A DNA stretch of 64,000 bases from Vicia villosa. Taxonomy: Eukaryota; Streptophyta; Magnoliopsida; Fabales; Fabaceae. The position numbers and the translations under genes were made by a program. The stretch covers positions 558,001 through 622,000 of the forward strand of contig NW_026705154.1 of the NCBI RefSeq assembly GCF_029867415.1, given 5' to 3'. Each line of letters starts with the position of its first letter. Position 1 is the stretch's first letter. Positions 45,921 through 55,505 of this stretch are shown here, one piece after another. The notes beneath the pieces were generated by a model. That model ran no database searches. It was not told the origin of the DNA and was given only the letters and a program-made list of their open reading frames with translations.

Positions 45921-46640
45921 TGTAACTCGGTGGGAGAACTGACTTTTATTTTAGCAAGCAATGTCGCGGTGAGCAAGAGTCACCACCGACTTTTATTTTG
46001 TTCAATTATTAGGAAAGGTATAAAAGTATAGGAAAGACCTAAAAAGAGCTTGAGTTCGGGGGTAAGTTATGAAAAAAGGCAGGTGTTAACACCCTTTTCA
46101 TCCGTAGTTATCTACGGGCTCTTAGTTTGCTTAGCTCGTTTTGTTTTATTTTGTTTGAAAGGCTTGAAAAATCATGGTGTGTATGTGTGTGTTTTGAAAG
46201 AAGGTGCCAATAGCAAGGCAAGATTTTGCAATGATCCTTGTATCAGTCCTCAAGGATGTATGCGAAGTATTTTGAAATTTGTTTGAAAAAGTAAGTGGTG
46301 TGAAAAGAAAGTTTATTTGTTGAGCAAGCAAACTAAGGGCTACTTACCCTATGTTGGTCTTTCCTATACTTTTCTACTTTCTTTAAGGGATAGGACTAAC
46401 CATACCATTTGTGGGTAGATATTCCCATCTATTGGACGTGTACGGGACATCGAAGGTTCATTTATGGTCGTTGAAGGCAACATAATAGAGGTACCTTTAG
46501 CAATATTCGAAGGGACAAATCATATTTTTTTGTAGGCAACAGTCGAGGGACTAGATCATGTATTCATAGGCAACATCGAAGGTCATCGAGGGACCATGAT
46601 CTTTGATATTTTTAATCGAGGGACATTTGCTATTGGGTAC
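45921..46640 (-). repeat. Tat-type LTR 3' fragment 1
   Basis: On the minus strand the fragment ends CAGTTCTCCCACCGAGTTACA at 45921. It contains AAAAGTCGGTGGTGACTC and an AAAGGGTG...CCTTTT block also present, in plus orientation, near the end of the solo LTR at 43310-45565. The upper part has repeated TCGAGGGAC motifs (46546, 46578, 46617, 46651). It is similar to 48492-49200. Confidence 0.6.
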
Positions 46641-46649
46641 CTCTATATT

Positions 46650-48491
46650 CGAGGGACACGACCATTACTCGTAAAGGGATCCACTATTTTGACTGATCTT
46701 TCTTGATGATTATCCTCAATCTCTTCTTTGGTCATAGGAGATTCAGAGGAGTACTTTGAGATTCTAGGCTCCCATAAGTAATAATTTTCCTTAGACCTAT
46801 ACCCCTTCATGACTTCCTTATGTTCTCCATTAGTGGCGATACATTCTTTTTTTGTGAATCTGACATTGAAACCTTGGTCACATAGTTGACTGATGCTGAT
46901 GAGATTTACAGTCAGTTCTTTTACCAGCAGAACATTGTCCAGATTTGGAACTTCAGGACATTCCAGTTTTTCAACCCCTTGGATTTCTCCTTTTTCTCCA
47001 TCACCAAACGTCACATAGTTAGAGGAATGAAGGATGACATCTACCAATAGGTTCTTTGTACCAGTCATGTGCCTTGAGCAGCCACTATCAAAGTACCAGT
47101 CTTCTTTTGGTGACACTCGCAAAGGAGTGTGGGCTATTAAGGTTGTACCTTTAGCAACCCATTGTTGTTTCTTGACTAGAGTGTTCTGCTTAGGTTTTTC
47201 CTGAAGTGTCTGATTAGGATAGCCATACAGTCTGCAGCAAAAAGGTTTTATATGACCAAATCTTCCACAGTAGTGACATATCCATTTATGAAATTTCCTC
47301 CTAGTATGGTTCATCCCCTTGTTTTCATGATGTTGTGACATTGGTCTTGACATCAAATTTGGCATGTGGACTTCAATTTTTGACCTCTTGAACCCTAAGA
47401 TGGATTCTGATCTGCTCATAAATCCTATTCCAGACATGTCTCCTGATCTCTGTCTAACTTGCAGAATTTCTTCCATGGTGTCACTTCCAGAGTTCAGCAC
47501 TCTGACATATTTTGACATTTGATCAAGCTTGGAGTTCAACATGCTAATTTCAACATTGAGTGAGTCTATGGTTGCAAGATATTCTTTCTTTTCAGTTTCC
47601 AATTCCTTTATGAGTTTCTTTTGCCTCTCCACTTGTTTACAAACTTCAGCACTCTTGACATATAGCTCTTTGTATGAGGCTGCAAGCTCATCAAAGGTCA
47701 GTTCATCTTCTCTGGAATCATTATCAGATGCACATACACTAGTTAGTGCTGTGATGTGTTTTGCAGTTTCTTCTTCAGACTCACTCTCAAAATCTCCATC
47801 AGACTAAGTGACAGATAGCCCTTTCTTTTTCTCTTTAAGGTAGGTGGGACATTCAGCTCTAATGTGTCCATAGCCTTCACATCCATGGCACTGAATCCCT
47901 TTGCCTTGGTTGGGCTTCTTTTCAGGTTTGGATCTTCTACTAGAGTCATAAGACTTCCCGTTTTCAGAGGGAGTATTCTTGACATTTGGTCTGGATTTCT
48001 GATTTATTCTTTTAACAAACTTGTTGAATTGTCTTCCAAGCATGGCTATAGCTTCTGACAGGTCTTCATTACTTCCACCAGTGCTTTCTTCTGAGTCCTC
48101 TTTAGTGTTGGATACAAAAGCTATGCTCTTGTTCTTCTTTTCAACATTGTCACTTATACTCATCTCAAAGGTTTGTAGGGAACCAATGAGTTCATCTACC
48201 TTCATTTTGTTGATGTCTTGGGCTTCTTCTATAGCAGTCACCTTCATAGCAAATCTCTTAGGTAGTGATCTGAGGATCTTTCTCACCAGCTTTTCTTCAA
48301 ACATCTTTTCTCCTAAGGCTCCTGAGGTATTGGCAATTTCAAGAATATTCATGTAGAAATCATGAAGGGTCTCATCCTCTTTCATCATGAGATTTTCAAA
48401 CTTAGTAGTTAACATCTGAAGTCTAGACATCTTCACCTTGGATGTGCCTTCATGAGTTGTTTTGAGAATATCCCACACATCTTTGGCCAGA
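46650..48491 (-). pseudogene. SIRE/Maximus-type (Sirevirus) gag and protease fragment
   Basis: Gag core: DVWDILKTTHEGTSKVKMSR, LPKRFAMKVTAIEEAQDINK. A CCHC knuckle follows (CHGCEGYGHIRAECPTYLK, about 47890). A frame break at 47804 leads to a coiled-coil stretch (ELETEKKEYLATIDSLNVEI), a second knuckle CHYCGRFGHIKPFCCRLYGYP typical of Sireviruses (about 47260), and protease WYFDSGCSRHMTG (about 47085). It ends near 46670 before integrase. Both ends abut Tat-type LTR sequence: gag is cut at 48491. Confidence 0.82.
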
Positions 48492-49550
48492 TGTAACACG
48501 GTGGGAGAACTAACTTTTTTAAATGTTGCGGATATATAGCACGAGTCGCCACCGACTTTTATTTTATCCAATTGGAAAGGCAAAAAGAACAGGAAAGACC
48601 TTTGAAAGAGATTGAGTTCGGGGGGTAAGTTATACAAAGGGAAGGTGTAAGCACCCTTTGTATCCATGGGCTCTTAATTGCTTAGCTCACTTCTTTGTTT
48701 GAATTGTTTGAAATGTAGTGTGTGGATAGGAAAAATATTGTTAAGGACTTTAGCTTGTAAATAAGCGTAGCCTTGTTTTTGAAAGTATTTGAAAAGATAG
48801 TGTGAAAAAAAAATTTGAATTTAAATCAGAGCAAGCAATTAGTAGCAACTACCCTAATTTTAGAATTTCTGTTCTTTAAGCTTTTTAGTTTGAAAGGGCT
48901 ATCCATACCATAAGAAGGGCAGGTAATCCTTTCATTGGATTTAAAAAGGGTCATCAAAATTATCGTTCACCATGAGACTGTCCCTACCATAAAAAGGGCA
49001 GGTAGTCTCAGGGAAGGATATAATAGTCATTAAGGCAACCAGTGAGGATACCTTAGCATTCGAAGGGACGATCATCATTTTATTCGAGGCAACATCGAGG
49101 GACTAGATCTCATATGATGATTTTATTCGTAGTCAGCGAGCTAAGGTATCCTCGTATTCGAGGGACTTGGCTATTTTTTAAATCGAAAGGCAACAGGCGG
49201 CATAAGAAGGGTTACCATAAAGGTGTGTGTGTGCCACAATCAAGTGATTCAGTTCGGATATTTTATCTTGTATAAGTTAGTGATTCTAAATTCAATTCAA
49301 GGTTTATCACTCCCTAGGGTTACTAACCACGCAGTTAAAATAAAGGTAGAATTAAAAGTTCCTACGCTATTACAAGGCTTCGGGGAGGGGGAATTACAAA
49401 CCATAAACTGGGGGGAAAAGGCGGAAAATAAATGCAAAAATAAAGGCAGAAATGTAAAGGCAGAAAATTTAAAACTAAGGCTATTACAAGAAAACTTTTT
49501 GTGACCTATACACATTTTCTAGAATTTAAATGGCAAAAAAATAAATAAAT
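48492..49550 (-). repeat. Tat-type LTR 3' fragment 2
   Basis: The minus strand ends TTAGTTCTCCCACCGTGTTACA at 48492 with AAAAGTCGGTGGCGACTCG just upstream. Short TCGAGGGAC repeats recur (49092, 49159). It runs into the truncated Athila-like LTR near 49550; its own 5' terminus was not found. No coding potential. Confidence 0.6.
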
Positions 49551-49554
49551 AAAC

Positions 49555-50601
49555 AAGTTTTCCTGAGCTCACTAAGCGAGGTTGCTTTTCCCAGCGCGCT
49601 TCCATAAACTAAAAACAGAGATGCAGAGTTTTCCTGAGCTCGCTAAGCGAGGCTAGCTTGCTAAGCGAGGTTGCTTTTACTGTATTAGATATTTTGTGTA
49701 ATAAGTGCAGCTCGCTTAGCGAGCCTGCGTAAATTTCTCTTTATATTCTTTCATTTCTAACATTTTAGGGTTATGGTTTTTGGTGATTTTTTGTCCCAAA
49801 CTCCATCACCTTCATTCTTAGATTAGGATTAGCTTAGAAAACAACACTGGGTCATGCACTCGGATGATTGGAGGTGGATTTCTCATCAATCAGAGCTGAC
49901 AACCCGCGAGATGTTTGGTTTATCTCTTCTCTTCTTTAAGTATTTTTTGGTGTTAGGTTTCATTTGTACATTTACTTGAATCTTATGTATATTTATCGCT
50001 CGTGGTGTTGTATGAAACTTGCTTTACAAATCGTTATTGTTATCTTCCTTAATCTTTTTGCATTTATGTTTGGGATTTGTGTTGCTTTAGAGATAAACTT
50101 TACAGATTCTAATTAGGGATAGATTTATGCTTGTTTCTAAACTCTAGAGATAGATTTAGAGCTGATAATCACTTGTGTGTTGAAGCTTACTGCTTTCATA
50201 TTTGAGCGGCGCGCGAGAGATTTCCGATGCGAGAATATGAATGTTCTTGTAGCTTTGCGTTAGAGATAACCTCAGTTGTGAGTTGTCTCGTAGGTGCTCT
50301 AGAGATGGACACTAATGTGAGAGACACGTGATGGTAAGGACGAGTATCGTAGGTTGATTGCAACTGATCGATAATGTTAAGTTTGTGACGAGTGAGTATA
50401 TTTGCATGCTTGATAAGTTATTTCTCTCCTAAGAATATGTTTAATTTTTCATGTCTATATATTTTTACATTTTGAACATTCAAATCCAAGCTCGAAACCA
50501 TATAAACTGTTGAATGACATTCCACCATCTCTGTGGACACGATAAATCCCGGAGTAATATTTCCAAATCTTTTGTTGCTTGCCGATATGCCTGCTTCAAC
50601 A
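49555..50601 (+). repeat. Athila-like 5' LTR, 5'-truncated
   Basis: It matches the 3' LTR from the GCTCGCTAAGCGAG cluster to the terminal CTTCAACA. The first about 250 bp (TGATAAGTTCC...) are missing where Tat LTR sequence abuts. Confidence 0.8.
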
Positions 50602-50604
50602 AAA

Positions 50605-50622
50605 TGGCATCGTTGCCGGGGA
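50605..50622 (+). other. Primer binding site of the Athila-like element
   Basis: TGGCATCGTTGCCGGGGA lies 3 bp after the LTR end. It is close to the TGGCGCCGTTGCCGGGGA form used by Athila elements (tRNA-Asp type). Confidence 0.85.
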
Positions 50623-52653
50623 TGATTGTTAGAATTGCATCGCAATAGTTTAGATGGTTTTGAGCTTTGTATATATCGTATATATTGCACATGCTTACTT
50701 GTATAGTTTCACTTGTACATGTTTACTTGTTTATGTTCACCATATAGGTTTACTTGTATATGTTACATATAAGTATATTTTTGTTGGTGAAACATGTTGA
50801 TCTCGGATTATCTCTTTAAATACAAATCTTCACTTTTCAACTTGCGTATCCAACATTCACCAACTCTTCTATTTTTGTATGTTAATAGTTGTATGTGTTC
50901 CATGTTTGTATATATGTGTTTGTTCATGTATATATTTGTACCCGTAACTATTGTTGAGTGTTTTGGTTAGGGAACTTTCTTTAGGTTTGCATGGTGAGAC
51001 ATCACAATGGCATGGTAGGAGGAAGCTACTTTCCAAACACCGAAACAATAAAGGCATCGAGTTTACGACTTAAAACAAACGCTTGTTGGGAGGCACCCCA
51101 ACGGTTGTAAGTTTTGTTTATTTTTATGTTTAAGAGGTATTTAGGTGAAGTGGAGAGAGCTGGAACACCAAATTTTGTTCTGGTTTTTTTGATTTTTACT
51201 GTCATCGCTTAGCAAGGTCTAGCTCGCTTAGCGATCACATACAAACTCAGTTTTCTTGATTTACACCATTGGGATTCCTATTCCACTTGGTTCACTCCTT
51301 TTTCCCACTCTCATCAAGGCTATTTAGTAATATATACTAGTATTATATTTTCTAATTCCTTTATTGGTTGTTTGGACTCAAATTTTGGAGGTGATTCTCT
51401 AAAGCTTGAGTGTTTCAACTTGCGGATGTATGGTAGGATATTGTTTTTGAAGTTGTATCATTCAAGGTACTCATTTATCGCTTTCTATAGCATAACATGT
51501 TTAAGAAACTTTTCATTTATACAATTACCATGTCATTCATTCTTTTGCATTACTTTCTTGTTGATTGAATCACTTTAGTTCCAAAACAATAAATGTGAGG
51601 AAGCTTTCCATTATTTATATATGTTGGAGGCCACAATCTTTGTTTTAAATGGATTTTATTATGCTTAATATTTTGTTTATGTTGATTTTATGAAAGCATG
51701 AAAAGGATTAAGGCATTTTGTTTCATTTTGAGCACAATCCCCTTAACCAAATAGTAAATTCACCTTGTGAGTGTGTGAGCATTTGTTTATCCCTTTAAGC
51801 TTGTTGTTAACATCCATCTTATTTCTTGAACTTCTATGCTTGCATTTAGTTCACTTATTTATGTATGGATTTTGATTCTTTTATCTTGAACCCTCAATTT
51901 TGTGTTGTTGTATGAATTTTTACCTTGCCTTATAAGTAGGGAGTATTCATATTATGATGTGGTTGAATTCAAGTTGGGGAGAAAAATGATTGTGCACTTG
52001 TGGTTAGTTGCTATGAGGTTTAAAAGAAAAGAAAAGAAAAAGAAAGAAAAAAGTGAAATTTTTTTGAAAAACAAAAAGAAAAGAGATTGTGCTAATAAGT
52101 ATTGTGATTGGTTAGAGAACATTGGAATAAGGAAGAAGTTTGATCGGAATTGTGTTGTTTGAACCTTTGTGAATTGATCACTCCCTTAGGTTTAGGCTAG
52201 TTTTTGTTTCGATTAGCCTTAGGACTTATCCTTTGTTTGTTAACTAAGCCACATTACAACCTTGAAAAACCCTTGCGATTCTTGCTTTTGTATCTTCAAT
52301 GTGATTTTTGGATGAATGCATAATTTAATATTTTGTTTGCAAGATTGTTGGATAAGAGTTAAAAGTCCTTCACCTTTGTGTGTTCTTCATCCATTGATGA
52401 ATTTTTGCTAGGCGTGATTCATGACGTGAGATAGTATTATGTTAGACTGTTTTGTATGATTTCTGTACTTAGGATTCATTTCGCTTGCATGTTGTCGTTG
52501 TAGGATAGTGGTAAGTATTACTTTGTTTATACGTTTTTGTGTTGAGCCATACATTTGTTTTTGGTTTTTCTAAACTTGTTAATTCACAATTCTTTGGTTT
52601 ATTACTTTTGATTCTTTGATTTATTTGACATTGTTTGAGGACAAACAAAGTTT
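50623..52653 (+). other. Noncoding interior of the Athila-like element
   Basis: No retroelement protein domains are detectable. It contains the GGGAGGCACCCC motif (about 51090), one more pair of CGCTTAGC palindromes (51204-51236) and a purine-rich AAAGAAAAG stretch (about 52020-52080). Confidence 0.65.
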
Positions 52654-52669
52654 CAAGTTGGGGAGAGTT

Positions 52670-53316
52670 TGATAAGTTCCAAAATATCATTATTTTGAGT
52701 ATATATTTGTGGCACTTATCGATTCTATTCTTATGGTTTTTGTAATAAAATCCCAACTTTTATGTAAATATTCACATAATTGAGTTTTCATTCATTTTGT
52801 GTACCGTTTGATATTTTTCCTTTGTTTTATAGGTATTTATGCTTATCGGAGCCTCGAGGAATAAAGTGTCGAAGGCACGGCTTTATATCGCAGTTTTGGA
52901 GCAATAAAATGGAAATTTTGCAGAAGCTCGCTAAGCGGACTCCCGCCGCGCTTCCATAAACTAAAAAAATATGCAGACTTTTCGTGAGCTCGCTAAGCGA
53001 GGTTACTTTTACTGTACTAGATATTTTGTGTAATAAGTGCAGCTCGCTTAGCGAGCATGCGTAAATTTCTCTTTATATTCTTTCATTTGTAACATTTTAG
53101 GGTTATGGTTTTTGGAGATTTTTTGTCCCAAACTCCACCACCTTCATTCTTTGATTAGAATTAGCTTAGAAAACAACACTAGTTCATGCACTTAGATGAT
53201 CGGAGGTAGATTTCTCATCAATCGGAGCTGACAACCTGTGAGATGTTTGGGTTATCTCTTGTTTTCTTTGTGTATTTCTTTGGTGTTGAGTTTTGTTTGT
53301 ATATTTAGTCGAATCT
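52670..53316 (+). repeat. Athila-like 3' LTR, left part
   Basis: It starts TGATAAGTTCCAAAA directly after the PPT CAAGTTGGGGAGAGTT. It includes GCTCGCTTAGCGAGC palindromes at 52926-53056. Tekay is inserted after AATCT (53312-53316); the LTR resumes at 61986. Confidence 0.85.
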
Positions 53317-53432
53317 TGTAACGACCGTTTTTCTTTAATTCCTTATTTAAGTGATTTATGTGAATTAATTTTGATCTATGTGTTAATTATATGCTTAATT
53401 GATTTTATGTTGTTTTATTTGGGAATTATTAG

Positions 53433-53445
53433 TATATAATATAAG
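53433..53445 (+). promoter_or_regulatory. Candidate Tekay LTR TATA box
   Basis: TATATAATATAAG lies about 115 bp into the LTR. A start about 30 bp downstream gives a leader free of ATG up to the candidate splice donor at 53674. Motif-based only. Confidence 0.4.
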
Positions 53446-54001
53446 ATAGTGAGTGTTGTTGATTATTGGGCCTAAGTTGGTATTAGTAAGTGAGGGGTGT
53501 TAATTAGAGCCCATTAGTAATTTAAGATAGTAAGGGTTTAACAAAACAAGGGTTTTTAGGGGTTTTAAACTTAGAAGCTCATTTTGACAAAGTGGTGAAA
53601 GAAGAGAGAATAGAGGAGAGAAGAGGAGAATCTCAAGGTTCAAGATAGAGTTGGCTTCAATCCAAAACCTAAGGTAAGGGTGGGATTCTTTCATGCTAAA
53701 GGGATGTATGATGATGTTTTGGGTGGGGTTTTGATTGTATGTTGTTATCCATGATTGTGTAGAAGTTGAATAGAGATTGTTAGGGTTTATGATTAACTTC
53801 TATGAGATTATGAATCTAAGCATGATTGAAGATGTTATGATGTTATAAGACCCATAATATGTATTGTATTCGTGTTTATATCATGCATTCTGTGGTTGTT
53901 TGTGATGTTTGATGTTTCCAACTTGATTGGGTTGAGTTTGGGGGTTTTGGGATGGGTTTTCGTATGTTGTTTCTGTGTTTTGGGGGTTTCTGAAATCGCC
54001 A

Positions 54002-54176
54002 GTTCGCGCCGCGAACCCCTGTGCGCGCCGCGAACCTCTTGGCAGAAACTTGGGAAAAATTGGATCTGCTCAGTTCGCGCCGCGACCCCTTGTTGGCGCC
54101 GCGAACTGCTTGGCAGAAAGTTGGGGATTTTTGGATTCGCTCAATTCGCGCCGCGAACCTTGTTGGCGCCGCGAAC
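54002..54176. repeat. GTTCGCGCCGCGAAC palindrome cluster (Tekay LTR)
   Basis: Six copies start at about 54002, 54021, 54073, 54092, 54144 and 54162, arranged as three pairs about 70 bp apart. The arms GTTCGCG/CGCGAAC pair perfectly around one C in the best copies. The second member of each pair has a changed left arm (GTGCGCG or GTTGGCG). The same cluster is in the 3' LTR at 60590-60764. Confidence 0.95.
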
Positions 54177-55007
54177 TCTGTTTTGCAGAATTTTTCCAAA
54201 CTTTGAAATGACGTAACTTTTGAACCGTAACTCCTTTTTAAGTGCCGTTTGAACCTATGCGAAGCTATAATTGAAACCTTTCTGATGAATGTGATCTAAG
54301 AATGCTTGTAAACCTTTTTGAATCCTTCTTTGAATGTATTTGTTGATGTTATGATTTGTGTGGTGAAGTGATGTGTTGTTGTATGATGATGCAACGTAGC
54401 GACGTGATTGGGAAGTGGTGAATTACTATAAAAGTAATGATGCTTAGTCGGTATTTGTGATGTATTTGTGAATGTCGTGTTTGTATGGATGTTGCGTCTA
54501 GTGAGTCACATTCATTGCATAAAGAGACGGTGGCCTTAATGGTAAAAAGTGACGGTGGCCTTAATGGCAATTAGCGACGGTGTGCCCAATGGCAAATCTT
54601 GAGACGTGGGAGTGTTACTCCAAATGGTACCACATGCATTTGCATAAGTCGAGTCACATGTGAGTTGCATTCGAGTCTTACTTGGTTTTGATGTGGTGAC
54701 TTGATGATGAGATATTTGTTGTGATTGTATGGAATTTCACTTGCGAATTGTATTTATTGCCATAGTTGAATTGATGACATTGTTGTCATTTCTTATTTGA
54801 TTATGTGATGTGAAATTGTTGTATTGAGTATTATGGTGAGAGGTGGTGACCAATGTATGATCTTTTCTCTTGCTTGGAATGTTATCATACGTTTCTTTTT
54901 AATGAATGATATCTCACCCCTTATGTTTGAATGTTACCCTCCGTTGGTAACGTGCAGGTAACGACGTGGAGTAGCCGTGTACCTTATAGCTCGAGTCGGT
55001 GTGTCAA

Positions 55008-55017
55008 TGCTCTGATA
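55008..55017 (+). promoter_or_regulatory. LTR 10-mer complementary to the PBS
   Basis: TGCTCTGATA is the exact reverse complement of TATCAGAGCA in the PBS (55396-55405), 378 bp downstream. It is identical to the 3' acceptor-stem strand expected for the initiator tRNA-Met primer. The same 10-mer in the same orientation is in two diverged chromovirus solo LTRs (27630-27621 and 37254-37245). Confidence 0.7.
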
Positions 55018-55392
55018 TGTAGCACTCGGGGGGGGGGGATGTTGCGATACTTGCTTGTGTCTTGTTTTATGTTGTTTATATTTTCTTGAACTTTGATGTT
55101 ATGTTGTGTGGGCATGTTTTAGGCCTATTGTGCCATGTTCACAAGAATACAAGATTTGGATATTGTGTTGTTATTTGGATTCCGCTGCAATATGATGAAT
55201 TTGTTTGGATTTAGATGTTCAATGAATTATGAGTTTCCTCCGATATAAGTGTTATGTATCCATGTACTTTGAGCATGAATTGTAGTTTTGTTTAAGTCGA
55301 ATATGTGATGCCTCAAATTTGTTACTTGCGCCGATGTTTTATACTCTGATTTCTCTTAATAATTGTGGGGTAGATTTGGGGTGTTACATTAG

Positions 55393-55409
55393 TGGTATCA
55401 GAGCAGGTC
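55393..55409 (+). other. Tekay primer binding site (initiator tRNA-Met)
   Basis: TGGTATCAGAGCAGGTC lies 4 bp after the 5' LTR. TGGTATCAGAGC is the standard complement of plant initiator tRNA-Met. Confidence 0.95.
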
Positions 55410-55505
55410 GGTCTTGTCTGGCCATGTGTCGTGTCGTAGTGTGGTCTAACAATCTTGTATTGTTGTTTTGTACTGATTGCTTTTGTGTTGTAGTGAAGAG
55501 TTGAG

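Larger units (their letters stand above)
53317..55388 (+). repeat. Tekay 5' LTR
   Basis: It starts TGTAACGACC and ends GGGGTGTTACA. In order it carries a TATA-like TATATAATATAAG (53433), a purine-rich block, CTAAGGTAAGGG (53670-53680, candidate splice donor), a GTTCGCGCCGCGAAC palindrome cluster (54002-54176), ATATCTCACCCC (54909), TGCTCTGATA (55008-55017) and G11 (55028-55038). Confidence 0.95.
53674..55493 (+). other. Candidate leader intron of Tekay (LTR donor to pre-gag acceptor)
   Basis: The donor CTAAG|GTAAGGG sits after a purine-rich, ATG-free stretch. The acceptor is TACTGATTGCTTTTGTG then TTGTAG|TG, 12 nt before the gag ATG, with a branchpoint-like CTGAT. The intron would remove many upstream ATGs (five within the first 50 nt), the palindrome cluster, the TGCTCTGATA motif and the PBS. 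This is inference from motifs; no transcript evidence is available here. Confidence 0.5.

Noticed and set aside
53876..54216. Overlapping open frames of about 60-115 aa on both strands with Arg/Ala-rich repeats
   Set aside because: They are a by-product of the GTTCGCGCCGCGAAC palindromes, repeat in the 3' LTR, and have no independent support as genes.
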